From Rhodeus uyekii (taxonomy: Eukaryota > Chordata > Actinopteri > Cypriniformes > Acheilognathidae): 64,000 bases of DNA. Shown piece by piece: positions 1 to 12,200 of this stretch. The notes beneath the pieces were generated by a model. That model saw only the letters and a list, made by a program, of their open reading frames with translations, was not told the DNA's origin and made no database searches. Both the position numbers and the translations under genes were made by a program. Each line of letters begins with the position of its first letter. The stretch's first letter is position 1. The stretch lies in the NCBI GenBank assembly GCA_037043235.1, contig JAWRVZ010000089.1, forward strand, positions 2,390,501-2,454,500, given 5' to 3'.

Positions 1-329
1 GAACTTGAGAGAGTGAAAGAGCGCTCCGCCTTAAAGGAGCATTACCCAATATAACTCGTTACAGTACGTATGTACGTTATCTGCCGTTTGTCCTCCTCCT
101 CCTCTGCCGCCACTTTCGGAGATAGCCTCACTCGAAAGGTAAGCTTTGACATTTTACGTTATTTCATTATTTATAGGTCAATTTAGCTTTATTATGAAAT
201 TGAATGGGGTGTTTTTGGAGGGCTTGGAACGGATTAGCCATTTTACATGTAAAATGTGTTCCAAGATACGAAAAACTCATTATACGAAGGCCTCGGAATG
301 GATTAATTTCGTATCTCGAGGTACCACTG
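1..329. repeat. 3' part of a Tigger-like (pogo/mariner) non-autonomous DNA transposon
   Basis: The stretch from about 100 to 329 is nearly identical to 44105-44368 and ends in the same terminal sequence (TATCTCGAGGTACCACTG), followed by TA. The copy at 43809 starts with the inverted form of this terminus next to TA, which fits a mariner-superfamily element with TA target duplications. The 5' end lies outside the window. No transposase is visible; short ORFs here are by-products. The Tigger/pogo label rests on the look of the terminus and is an inference. Confidence 0.7.
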
Positions 330-557
330 TATTTGTCATCTAATAAATTCAGCTTTAATCACAGGAATAAATGACACTTTACTATAATGTTTTACTGTAA
401 TATTTAATCACAGGAATTAAATTTTAAAATCTATTCAAATTGTAATCATATTTCACTGCATGGTTGGTGAGCATTAGTGTCTTCAAACAATTCAAATATC
501 TTCATTATTCTATTGTGAACTTCATCCATTCTTATATGCTCCTCATCTGTCCCTCAG

Positions 558-1636
558 AGATACTCTCAGGTGAACGACAGCTTTATGAAGAGCGATCAAC
601 TTGCGGTGGCTCGTGTGAAGCCGCAGGTCCCGTCTCCGTTCCCGGGTGCCTTCTCTCCCACCTCAGAAGAAACACCGAACCCGGCCCCGCGTCCACTGCC
701 CGACGGAGAGGCTGAAGAGGCACCGGCCAACGAGTATATCATCCCCATCCCCGACCCCAAGCCCGAGCCCGAGGAGGAGACCCGGGACGGGCCGGTGCTG
801 ACGGAAATCCCCTCGAGGTAACACTGACTTCCTGTGTGATCAAAATAAATCAGACCATTAAAAACCGCAGAGGATGAAGGAAAGATGACACATTACCTCT
901 TCCTCTTCCATACAGAGGGGATCACTTCTGCTTTTTGTTTTTTGTCTTTTATGTGAGAATGAAAGCCTGTGCTTTTAAATCATAAAACTTTTACCATAAA
1001 ATGCATAAATTAATACATAAATAAATTAATGTGTGTGTGTGTGTGTGGGGGGGGGGGGTCATTTAGGCTTTTTATGCTAAATATTTTATAAATACGTAAT
1101 CCTGAGAAACAAAAGTTTGATTATCTTTATCCTGAGATAAAAAGTTGCCATTACTTTGTTTTTAATTATTCTTTTTTTTCATTAGACGGAACAAGCTTCC
1201 ATAATAGTGTGATAATATAATGTGATGAAATATTTAGGATTTATAATATATATAAAAATATATATGGCTGTTTTACTCTTTCTTTTTGAAATTAATTTTC
1301 TTTTGAAACCGTTTTCTACTGTATTGTTCTCTCTCTCTCTTTCTTTCACTCTCTATCGCTCTTTTCTCCTCTCTCTCCCCTTTTCTCTTCTCTTCTCTTC
1401 TTTTCTCTCCCCCCCCCCCCCCCCCTCTCTCTCTCTCTCCCTCTCCAACCCTAACCTAACCATAACCCTAACTCTCTCTCTCTTGTGCTCTCTCCTCTTT
1501 TCTCTCTCTCTTCAAAAGCTCCTTATGTTCTGATGAGGAGACGGTCTCCATGGAAACTCCTAGTACTGAACCCGAGCGGGAGGAACTGCTGCCAGAACAT
1601 TCTGGAAGTCCAGACGTGGAGGAGAGTTTCCTGTGA
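558..1636 (+). CDS. pdgfrb: Platelet-derived growth factor receptor beta, last two coding exons (partial)
   Basis: Two exons encode the C-terminal tail after the kinase domain: 558-817 (acceptor CCTCAG, donor GTAACA) and 1519-1636 (stop TGA 1634-1636). They join in phase 2. The tail contains NEYIIPIPDPKPEPEEE, which matches the human PDGFRB segment DYIIPLPDPKPE, and the N-terminal part (RYSQVNDSFMKSD) matches the human stretch YQQVDEEFLRSD. The protein ends in ESFL; human PDGFRB ends in DSFL, a known PDZ-binding end for NHERF-type scaffolds. The receptor binds PDGF-B/D at the plasma membrane and is important for pericytes and mesenchyme. The kinase and extracellular exons lie upstream of the window. 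It is followed by csf1r in the same orientation, the conserved vertebrate order. Confidence 0.95.
1025..1515. repeat. Simple repeats in the last pdgfrb intron: (TG)n, poly-G, (TC)n, poly-C and a telomere-like patch
   Basis: The intron between the two pdgfrb exons holds a TG run and a G run at about 1029-1058. A pyrimidine-rich tract of TC/TTC repeats runs from about 1330 to 1515, with a C homopolymer near 1408-1424. Inside it, near 1445-1472, is a short degenerate run of CCCTAA-like units. The ORF that crosses it translates only Leu/Ser/Pro low complexity and is not a gene. Confidence 0.85.
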
Positions 1637-3045
1637 CACATTCCTACATCCTGTCATCGTGAAGCAATTTTCATGTACATTTTGAGCAGATTTTAATTGT
1701 ATGCATCAATTCAAAAGAAATGTTCATAAACACATCAGAATGATATGCTAGATTATCTCATGCGCTCTTAAAGGACCATCTGTGAAGGTTGAGGTTTGAA
1801 CCAGACCCGTTTTTTTAAAGATGTTTATTAAAGTGGTACAATGCAGTAATATAAACTGCAGAAGGCAACACTAGAATCAGCTGATACTGTACATTAGTTG
1901 TGCTGTTCAAAAGGTACACAGTATAAAAAGACTTATGATGTATTACGTTTTAGAGGGTTTTTAATTTTTACTTTGAGTTAAAATCATTCTCAGTCTATTT
2001 TGAACAGTATTAGAAAAAAAAGTGCATATTTCATTTCAGTACTCAGGCGGCGGCCTGTGACTTTTGATGTAAACTTCTTTTGTAAAGATTCTTGTAGCAA
2101 ACTTGCACTTTAATGTTTATGAGTAGTTGAAGCAAATAGCTGATTCACACATATGTGATTGTTTATGATTCTGTAAAGGGAACAGACGCAGAACACAAGA
2201 CAGATGAAAATTGCAACTACACTGCAAAACATGATTTTCTTAGTATAGTTTTGTTTTTCAGTACGAATATTGAAACATCCTTAAATCAACATTTACTTAG
2301 AGAAGCAAAATGACTCTAGATGTTAAGTTGATAAAGTTGATAAGATGACTTATTGCATTTTTGTGGGTTTATGCCTAAAACAAGAAATAAATGTGGTAAG
2401 AAATATATATTTAAAAAAAGGGAAGACAAGTTTATTTTTCTGACCCCATTGGCTGATACTTTGTTTCATTTTCTATTAAAAACGTAGTTAATTTGTATTC
2501 ATTTTTCAGAAAATATAACTTAAGTAATTTTACTTATCCAGTAAACACATCTTGATTTAAGAATGTTGTATCATTATTTGCACAGATTCAGACTGTTATT
2601 TATATATATATATTAACAGTCTGAATCTGAATGACTCACGGTACATTAGAATATATAATCTGTCCATCAAATTAGTCCAATAACACTTCCACACAATGTT
2701 TGAATAGTTGGATTGAACTTTATTTTCATGCAAACACACAATATACCCAAATACAGATTAAGAAGGTGTTTGCTTGGCTTCATCTTGTTTGTTCTTCATC
2801 ATCTTGTTTATTCTTCATTGTCTTGATTATAACAGTTTAAATGTTTATATGTATGCACAAGGCCTTATTAAATTGCACATTTCAATACATATATTACATA
2901 GTAAAATTACACACTCTAAGGTACCAAAGCTTTATGTATGTTTACGAGTATATTTTTGTATAGATATTTTGTACATTGCTCTTTTACACATTCTATGTAC
3001 GATAAACAATAAAAAGCTGTGATAAAGTATTTAATAATATGTCTG
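1637..3045 (+). other. pdgfrb: Probable pdgfrb 3' untranslated region
   Basis: AT-rich sequence without a credible ORF follows the pdgfrb stop. A cluster of poly(A)-signal-like hexamers (CAATAAA at about 3007-3013) would give a 3' UTR of about 1.4 kb. A near-perfect 16-bp hairpin around an AT loop lies at 2583-2629. The extent is inferred; no transcript evidence is available. Confidence 0.45.
2583..2629. repeat. Perfect short palindrome with an (AT)n loop
   Basis: The arm CAGATTCAGACTGTTA is followed by an AT-rich loop and then its exact reverse complement TAACAGTCTGAATCTG. It lies in the inferred pdgfrb 3' UTR, so it could form an RNA hairpin, or it may be a small foldback repeat. Confidence 0.75.
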
Positions 3046-3369
3046 TTGTTCTTTTTAAGACCCATAACAACAATATGAGAGGTTGCTCTTTCACGGCTGA
3101 AGAGAGCTAATGGAGAAATTAGTTACACCTAACAGTATCAACTTTGTCCCAGAACCATCAGATTTCAGCAGAAGTCACTTAATTTAGCGCTATTGCTGTC
3201 TCTGAGAAACTGTGTTGATAAAACAGATTTTGTTTATCATGACTCATTACTCAACATAAGGGTTATTATAAATAATTGAAACTGATATTATTAAAAGCAT
3301 TTTTGTTACATAGAATAAGAAACGTTGCTTTTGTGGCTGACTGAAATAAGCTTGCGTACTAAAAATGGA

Positions 3370-4262
3370 AATAAAGGAATAGACATGGCCAGCAACAACA
3401 CTTAGGTCAGCTGTGGTGTTTAAACGATGCTCAGTTGGTACTAAGGGGTCCACATGAGGAAAACATGAGGTATATATACAACAGGAGGTAATGAGGGGAT
3501 TAGACGCAGCTGACAAGACAAACAAGGTGACTGATGATGCAACAGGTGAATGGAAACACATGGGAGAACACAAAAGGAAACAGGAAGTAGTTGAAAGACA
3601 TTATTGACATGTAACAAGTAGAAGCAGCCTGAAACAATGAAACAAGGCAGGATGGATCCATTTACACCAAATTCTGACTCTACCATCTGAATGCTCTACC
3701 AATCGAGACTCATCAGACCAGCCAACGCTTTTCCAGTTTTCTAATGTCTAATTTTGGTGAGCCCGTGTGAATTGTAACTTCAGTCTCTGGTTCTCGGTTG
3801 ACAGGAGTGACACCGGTGTCTCTTCTGCTGCTGAAGCTCATCCACTTCATGGTTCAACATGCTGTGTGTTTAGAGATGCTCTTCTGCAGGCCTCAGTTGA
3901 AACAAGTGCTTATTTGAGTTAATGTTGCCTTTCTATCAGCTCGAACAAGTCTGACCATTCTCCTCTGAACTCAGGCATCAACAAGGCATTTTCACTTGCT
4001 GAAATTTTCTCTTTTTCAGACTGTTCTCTGTAAACCCTAGAGATGGTTGTGTGTGAAAATCCCAGAAGATCAGCAGTTTGTGAAATACTCGGACCAGCCC
4101 GTCTGGCACCAGCAAACATGACCTGTTCAAAGTCCCTTTTCCTCCCCATTCTGATGCTCAGTTTCTTCAGCAGATCATCTTGACCATGTCAACATGCCCA
4201 AATTCATTGAGCTGCTGCCATGTGAGCAACTGATTAGCTATTTGCGTTAATGAGCAGTTGAA
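3370..4262 (-). mobile_element. Degenerate Tc1-like transposon remnant (minus strand)
   Basis: Read on the minus strand, 3919-4149 encodes a helix-turn-helix type segment (ARRAGPSISQTADLLGFSHT) that corresponds to ARRAGLSISQSAQLLGFSRT in the copy at 25.4 kb. Flanking non-coding parts also align: the 5' end near 4262 and the C-terminal catalytic-domain part (MVESEFGVN, then LVPTEHRLN) near 3400-3690. Between those two C-terminal parts there is about 200 bp of unrelated sequence (about 3455-3655). The reading frame is broken in several places, so this is an old inactive copy. It lies between pdgfrb and csf1r. Confidence 0.85.
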
Positions 4263-6150
4263 CAAAGTTGATCTTGTATTGACAGTGCAAGAGTCCAGCA
4301 CTCTGTAAAGTCTGCTCCAACCGAATTTAAGCTGTGGACTCAGAGGAGCCGATTCATGAGTGAAAATCCTCCCAACCGTTCTTTCACAGTTTGAGTCTGA
4401 TGAGTCTTGACATTGTCTTCCTGGAATATGGTGTGTCTTCACACATGGCTGTTTAAGAAATATATATAACATGCTAGAAACATAATAATCGCTGTAATAA
4501 TGATATGCTCACATACTCTTAATCAAAATAATACAGTATATTTTACTATAGAATTGTATATAAATGTACTTGTATTAACTTAGCAGACACCAGTGTCCAA
4601 AACAACTTCTATCTGAGGAATATAGAAAGCGATATGCTTTAAAGAGGCAAAAGTACACAAATGTGTCACAATACAAATTTTCGATCATTGATGGAAGTAG
4701 AATAAGCCAGGAAAATGGAGGGACTAAAGAAAAGTGAAAGCATAGTTTGTTTTTTAGGTTAAGTGCTCAAGACAAGATCTGTCTTTTGGATATTGACAGG
4801 GATTCTGCTTTCCACATGAATGCATGGAGATCGTTCAACCAATAAAGAACAGTGAACGAAAATGATGTGAAGAGGGATTTTGTTTCTCTCTGTGATGGAA
4901 CCACGAGTCGGCACTCATTAACTGATAGTAGGTTTCTGGTAGGTGTGTAGATCTGTAGTAGTGATAGGAAGTAGGAGGTGCTGAGCCTGTAGTAGATCTT
5001 TAAGCAAGTGTCAATGACTTTGACTGAATTTAATGCGAGCAGCAAGTGGGAGCTCAGATAAAGAGAGGTGTGACATGGGCTCTTTTGGGCTTGTTGAAAA
5101 CCAGACGAGCCGCAGCTTCTGGATCAGTTGCAGCGGTTTGATTGAACTTGAAGAGCATTGCAATAATCAAGTCTGGAAATAACCATGGCCTGTACAAGTT
5201 GTGTTGCTTGCTCAGTGAGGAACGGCCTGATCCTCCTGATGTTGTGAAGTGCATGATGGAGACATGATGGTCTTTATGATGTGGTCTTTGAAGGTCAGTT
5301 GGTCCTCAAAGATTACTGCAATATGAGTTTATATAAAGTATATATATATATATATATTTGTATATGTATGTATATAAAAACATGCCTGTCAAACTGATAC
5401 TGTGGAAAATCAGAGGGTAAATCCTGGTTAGTCATTAGGATCTACAGTGGATGATCTGATTCCAGTCATCATAACAAAGACCTTTCAATATGATGTTCTG
5501 AGATTTGAGTTTAATGTAGTGCACTGACCCCTTCATCGTACAAAAGCAACAGAAAAAAAGCCATGAAGTGAACAAAATCAATCTACTCAGTCGGGCAGTA
5601 AATACAGCTGCACTCTTTCTTCATGTGATATTAAAAGAAACTGTTGATGGCCTGTTTTTCACATGTAAACACTGATGTTCACCGCACTGATCATGAGGCT
5701 ATCTGAACACTGGCTGGTTTTGTTCAAGATGTCACGGATAGACTCCCATAACTCCCGCAATACTCATGGCTCAGGATTGGCATTCGTTTCAGCTGAGTAC
5801 CGCGGTGTAGATGGAAAACCCGACGCGGCATTGTTGGAGCTTCAGACTGGAGTTTATCGGGACACGCAGAAGAAGGTTTGATGATCATCTCCTTCATCTG
5901 CATTTTTGGAGCTTCACTGACATTCAGGTAAAGCTTTGATATTCTTACTGGAAAAACAAGGCAAGACAATTTCTTTTTTGCAGTGCATGATTTTGATTGA
6001 GCATAATTGGTTTATTTAGATTTTGATTGTTTTTTTTGTACACTCTAATAGGCTTTATCATCACAAAACGTTTCTAGGATATTGGTCAGTCAGCTGATTT
6101 CCCGCTATTGTCATATCCTGTCAGACAGAAATGAGAAGTCTGTGTTGAGG
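4263..6150. other. Intergenic DNA upstream of csf1r
   Basis: No exon with convincing coding character is seen. The stretch is moderately AT-rich, with an AT microsatellite near 5338-5360. It is the region between the pdgfrb transcript and the csf1r start codon, so csf1r promoter elements are expected in its right part. Confidence 0.5.
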
Positions 6151-6202
6151 GACCAAAGGATCAGTCCTTATTTCCTCTGAGACACTGAAGACTGATAAAC
6201 GA
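6100..6202 (+). promoter_or_regulatory. csf1r: Likely csf1r proximal promoter / 5' UTR with a PU.1-like site
   Basis: Just upstream of the ATG at 6203 is TATTTCCTCTGAG (about 6169-6181). Its reverse complement contains GAGGAAATA, the core of a PU.1/ETS site. No TATA box is evident. Mammalian Csf1r promoters are TATA-less and driven by PU.1, so the arrangement is plausible, but the assignment is an inference from a short motif. Confidence 0.35.
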
Positions 6203-9200
6203 ATGAACAGGAGCCGCACGGAGATGTTTGCGGTCCTGTTCTTCAGCGGGATCCTGTACGGGATCGGTCAAGCTCAGGGTAAGAGTCTCAACATCTACAT
6301 TATCCAGCAGGGAAGAAAAAATGACAGATGAGATCTATTTAACATCTCAATTATTTCTCCTGTTAAATGTCACAATAATCTCACATTTGTTTCAGAAGAG
6401 ATCTGAAAAATGTCTCAAACTATGCTCAAATTTACGGATTTACGAAGTCTGCATTAAAAGTCAGAAGTCGTATTATGAACAATCCTCATCCATCTACACT
6501 TTTTGTATTCATTTAATGTCTGTTATAATAAACATCTGAGTCAAATGAGATGTAACTGAGATCTCCATTTAAATCTTCTGGATTATGAAAAGCTCATTTT
6601 CCAAAAATTTTGATGCCGTATAAAAACTTTTGGTTTGTTTCATATCGATGTGAACCGATTCTTGATCTGGTTCTCGTTGTTTCTCACACATATTCGATTG
6701 TGGAGGAAATCTGAGGTGGGTTTGATATGTTGTCTATGGATTGACTTTGCTTATCGTGTCATGTGACCAGTGCTGATTGATTTCGTTTTACTGTAATTCT
6801 TTTGAGAAGTGTTCACTGCACTTCCTCTGTATTTTTGTCTTGTTTTCCAGTACAAAGACACAGTTGCTTGAGATGCAAAATGACAAAATAGTTATGTGTG
6901 TGTATATATATATAAAATAAATAATAAACTGCCAATGGAATCAGAAAAAATTATTTGTTTTAAATTTGAATTTACATACATTTTTCTTATCCTATTGACA
7001 GATATTTGTACTAGTTTTAACCTTAAACTTCTTTATTGGCATTGATTTTTGCATGAAGAAACTTCCATAAAAGGTTCTTTAAAGTGGAAACATTATAGTT
7101 TTTAGAACATGTTGCCGAAAGATTAATTGGGGAACCAAAAGCGGTTCTTCTATGGCATCACAGTGAAAACACTCTTTAAAAACCTTTTAAAAAAAATAGT
7201 TCACCCAAAAATTAAAATTCTGTCATTATTTCCTTAGACAGGTTTGGAAACACTTGAGGCTGAATAAATCATGACAGAAATGTAATTTTTGAGTGAACTC
7301 TGTCTTTAAGAGTGTGCACATTTTGCATCTCTAGTAAATGTATATTGACTGCTTTGATATTTGCACTAGAAAACAAGACAAACACTGAGGAAGAACAATA
7401 TGAACTCAAACACAGTTGAACTCCAGTGAACTCCAAAACAAACTGGTTTTCAAGAAGATGCAGATGATAAATTAGTTAATTGATTGTATTGTTGAAATTG
7501 GCTTGAATAAAACGAATAAAACACAAACGCTGAGCTTGTGCCGTTAAATGATGGAAAGAGACTCTCAGTGTTTTATTGTTAGACATGCAGATCTTAAACA
7601 TTCCAGTTCATGCGTCAATGAGGAAAGCAGAAGTGAGAGAAGGATCGGGATGTTTGGGGCTGATTGCGCAGTGCAGATTACTGACTCTTCATCGTTGTCT
7701 CTCACTAAACACGCACACGCACATGCGCGCACACACACACACATATTACTTCACCCCTCAAATAAACACATTAGCATAAACCTTTTGTTACTGATTTGGT
7801 CAGCAGCGTTTCAAGAGAGATTCTGACTCTCTAGTGGTAGTTTCAAAGAAACGTGTCATAATCTGACCATTTTGAAAGACAATTTGGCCACATTTTAGAT
7901 TAGGATTGAATTCTCACTAATAACATGGCTTTTGGCTTTTTAATATGGCTTTTGCCTTAGTAAACTCCTAATTACTGTTTATTAGTAGTTAGTACGCAGG
8001 GCATGACACTATCTTTTTCATTGCTGCTAATGGTTGTCACTGACCACAATGTTGACATAAATAGCATGGGGGAAAACGGCCATAGAGATATTTTTATAGT
8101 GAGAACTGAACCGGAAACTAAAGTGTTAAAGAATTTTATAAACCAGGATTGAAAACCTGGGAAACTAGTTAACCGCAGACAGTTGATTACACATTTGTGG
8201 TTTCATTGCTGGTGAATCTGGATGAAATCTGCCAAATGCAACACTTATACAGCTTTCTACTGTTTCATATACTATTATAAAAGCAGTGTGCAGTACATAG
8301 TGTGCAGTATGAAGTACACTAGTGTTTCAAACAGGCCGTGTGCTCAAGGCAATTCACCTTTATTTCTGTAGTGCTTTGTTTAATTAAGGATGCTTCATAG
8401 CAGCTTCACAGAAATAAGCAGGAAAAAAACTGAGTCACTCATGGAAGTTTCATCAGATATGATTTCATATTTGTTCAATAATGTCATTAGTTCAGTTCAA
8501 TGTTGATTCAGTTCAGTTCAATAATTCACCGCTGTGGAATCTGAACTGACAGTCAGAAGTTTGATGTGGTTTGTCAGATTGAAGAGTTTCAGTAATCTGT
8601 TGGTGTGCGAGGACATCTGGGTAGATGAGTCGATAAGAAACCTCATCATTGTGAGTCACAAAACATCCATTGTTGCAATATGTTGAGAGAAGGTCTGCAT
8701 TGTTTCTTTATAGAGCTATAGATATAAATTTATAAATCTGGAACTTTCTTCTCTAAGGATTTTTGGAGTAACATAAACAAACTTGATATTTAAAACCTAA
8801 ATAGGGTTAGTAATGTAGGGTTATTCAAATATTCAAATCAAATTTTAACATCTTAGTAACTCAATAAAGCCATATTTGCGACTCAGCTTCTAAGTCCTTT
8901 AAATGCTAAAAATACTGTTGCACACAATCTACTCGATGCCTTCTGTCGTCTGACTGATAGTTTAGACTTTTTACCAAGTAAAATCCATTTTAGTTTAACT
9001 GTAAAAATGTCCCACTTCAGCTGAAAGAAGCTGTGAAATCTCTACTGATTTTATAAGACATCTTATCTGCACCAAATTTTCCTCTGAAAATTTATTTTTT
9101 GTGTTGTTTTCCTACTCTAAGCCCCATATTCTCACTATATCATATTATATGAGCGATAAAAGCCTGATGCATTCTATTCTATTCCATTCTATTATATTGT

Positions 9201-12200
9201 CTAAGGTTTATTAAACTATTCTTTTTTTAAAGTGATTTTTCTAACTATTATTCCTTTTCTGCGTTTGATTGGCAGGCTGGTCTGAACCGCAGATCCGGCT
9301 GAGCTCTGGCGCTCTGACCGGCACTGATGTGATTCTCAGCTCCGGTTCTCCTCTTCATTTGATCTGTGAGGGCGACGGCCCAGTGACATGGATTCCCCGA
9401 CTGGTCAAATACAAACGTTACATCTCCAAAGAATTTGGAAACATCCGGAGTTTCCATGTGGATAAAGCAACGGTGGATTTTACTGGAACATACAAGTGTG
9501 TCTACATGGATGGAAATTTTTCAAATGTGTCTTCATCTGTTCATGTGTTTGTCAGGGGTGAGTGAACAATATATATGTTGTTTTTCTTAGACACATATAC
9601 TTTTTTTGTTAATTTGCATTTTTGCCTTGGTTTCCAGTACAAAAAGTTCTTAAAGTGATAGTTCACCCAAAAATGAAAATTCTGTCATCATTTACTTACT
9701 CACTGAATCGACTCACTTTTGATTCTGTTCAATGGGATCCATCAAATATTTGGTTACTCTTATTCTTCAAAAATTTCTTCTTTTGTGTTCAATAATAGAA
9801 AGAAAAAATCTGAGGTTTAGAACAACTTGAGGCTGATCAAATGATGACAAACTTTGCATTTTTTGGTTGAACTATCCCTTTAAATCAATATACTTAGTCT
9901 TAAAATGGTATCAAAAGGAAGTGAGTTTAATTTTAAAACAAAAAAAAAATCTGCCAATCAGGTCATAAAAATAAACTTAATTCAAAGGGGAAGCGAGATT
10001 AATTTTCTGACCCCGTTGTTTGATGTTTAGATATTTGTAAAGGAAAGCAAGTGTTTTTTGCAGTGGAGAAACACGCCATAAGAGGTGTAGTGGTGAAAGA
10101 TCTGGTCTGGTGATTAATAAGTTCTCTGTTGGTTGCAGGTTCCCAAGCTCTCTTCGTTTCCCCGAGTTCGGCTCGGCGTTATGTGCGAAAAGAAGGTGAA
10201 GATCTGCTGCTCCCGTGTCTTCTGACCGACCCCGACGCCACGGACTTCACTCTCCGCATGGAAAACGGCTCAGCGATGCCTTACGGCATGAATGCGACCT
10301 TTGACCCCAGAAGAGGTGTCCTGATTCGCAACGTTCAGCCTGGATTCACCGCCGATTACATCTGCAGCGCTAGAATTGGAGGAGTTGAGAAAGTGTCAAA
10401 GATATTCTCTATAAACATCATTCAAAGTGAGTTTTACACAAGCTTTTTTGCTTGCATAGCAAAAATAAATAAAAAATCTTACTAAGCGGTTTTGTCTTGT
10501 TCGTCAGCACAAATATCGAAACATGGTTACATAAACAAACATTTCATCTTGTTTAATGAAAAAATGCACCAAAATTAAGTGAATTTAAGATTAAAACAAT
10601 GTTTAAAATTAAACAGTTTTTTTTTACCCCACTGGCAGATATATTGTTTTAAAAATCAAATGACACATAAATCAAATGTCAAAAGATCTGGAATTGAAAA
10701 ATAAGAATGAATTGATACATTTAGAAATTTTGTGATTTCACAAACTGTTCCAATGATGAAAAGTTTGTGAAATCACAAAATTCCAAAATGATTAAATTTA
10801 TTTGTAATGATAATTCAATTAAATAATAAGAACATTAATCAATGAAATCATAAAAATATAAAATTACAATACAGTACATACATTTAAAATATAAAAATAT
10901 ATTTAAAAAATAGTAACAGTTACCATTTCATTTGTTTACCTGCATATCATTAACTGACATCATAGAACCATGAATATGTGAATGTGTTGGTAAATTATTG
11001 AAATATAAATTTAATCTCAGTATAATAAAATTAAATATTATGTATAATTGTACAAATAAACAAGTAAATATTTTAGACCATAGAGGTTCATCTCTCATTC
11101 ATCATTGAATTGCATTGCATTATATTTTTAAAACCACAGAGCTTTGATCATAAAACTAAGCATCTAAACATCATCTTAAAAAATGATGATGACATAGATG
11201 ATGATTTTATGTATGTAGTTTGTTAGAACATTTGAAAGATCTCATTGATTTCCGTTAAAATCTATCAGAATTTCGGGTTAATTTTTGTCCATATAAATAA
11301 AAGCGTAGCGTATGGGAACTTTCACTACATCAAAACATCTGAGTTAGTAAAAGATGCTCATTTAACATCTCTGCTGTATTTTTTTAACCAGGGTTACGTT
11401 TTCCACCGTACGTGTTCCTGAGGAGAAGCGAGTACGTGAAAGTGGTGGGAGAGAAATTTGAGATCATCTGCACCACAAATAACCCAGACTTCAACTACAA
11501 CGTTACATGGACACACTCCACTAAAAAGGTACGACCTTTGACCTCTGGACTCTGATCACATCAGATTCTGGATGAAATATTTTTTATAAAATAGGCCTCT
11601 TTCAAAAAGACTGGAGTAATGATGCTGAAAATACAGCTTTAATTGCAGGAATAAATCATACTTAAATATATAATTGAATAGAAAAAAGGGGAATACTATT
11701 TCACAAAATTACTGTAGTTTTGATCAAATAAATGAAGCTTTGGAGAGCAGAAGAAACCTCTATAAGCATGTAAAATATCCAGTAGTGATATAATTCTCAT
11801 TCCCAGCTGCCTCAAGCAAAAGAGAAGTCAAGGATGCAGGGGGATCGTTTGGCCATCGAGAGCGTCCTCACCATACCGAAAGTTGAGCTGTCGGATTCGG
11901 GTAACATCACCTGTACGGGTCAGAACGAGGCCGGGGCAAACAGCTCCACCACTCAGCTGCTGGTCGTGGGTGAGAACCGGATGTTTACATCCATCCATAG
12001 ATCTGCAGCACAGCCCGATCGGTGTTTATTTAAAACATGTAGAGCACCTCTCAAAAGAAAAGTAAGGAAATATGTGAACACAATGCAAGTTTTGGGCACT
12101 TGTGATCCGTAAACAGAACCTGCTGCAGATTTTCAATGACTAGAAATAGTCCTGCATTCTAAAACAATTAACTTGACTAGCATTTAGAGTCTAAACAGTG

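Noticed and set aside
1222..1533. 103-codon ORF in the pdgfrb intron
   Set aside because: It is TC-tract low complexity, flanked by confirmed splice sites of pdgfrb.
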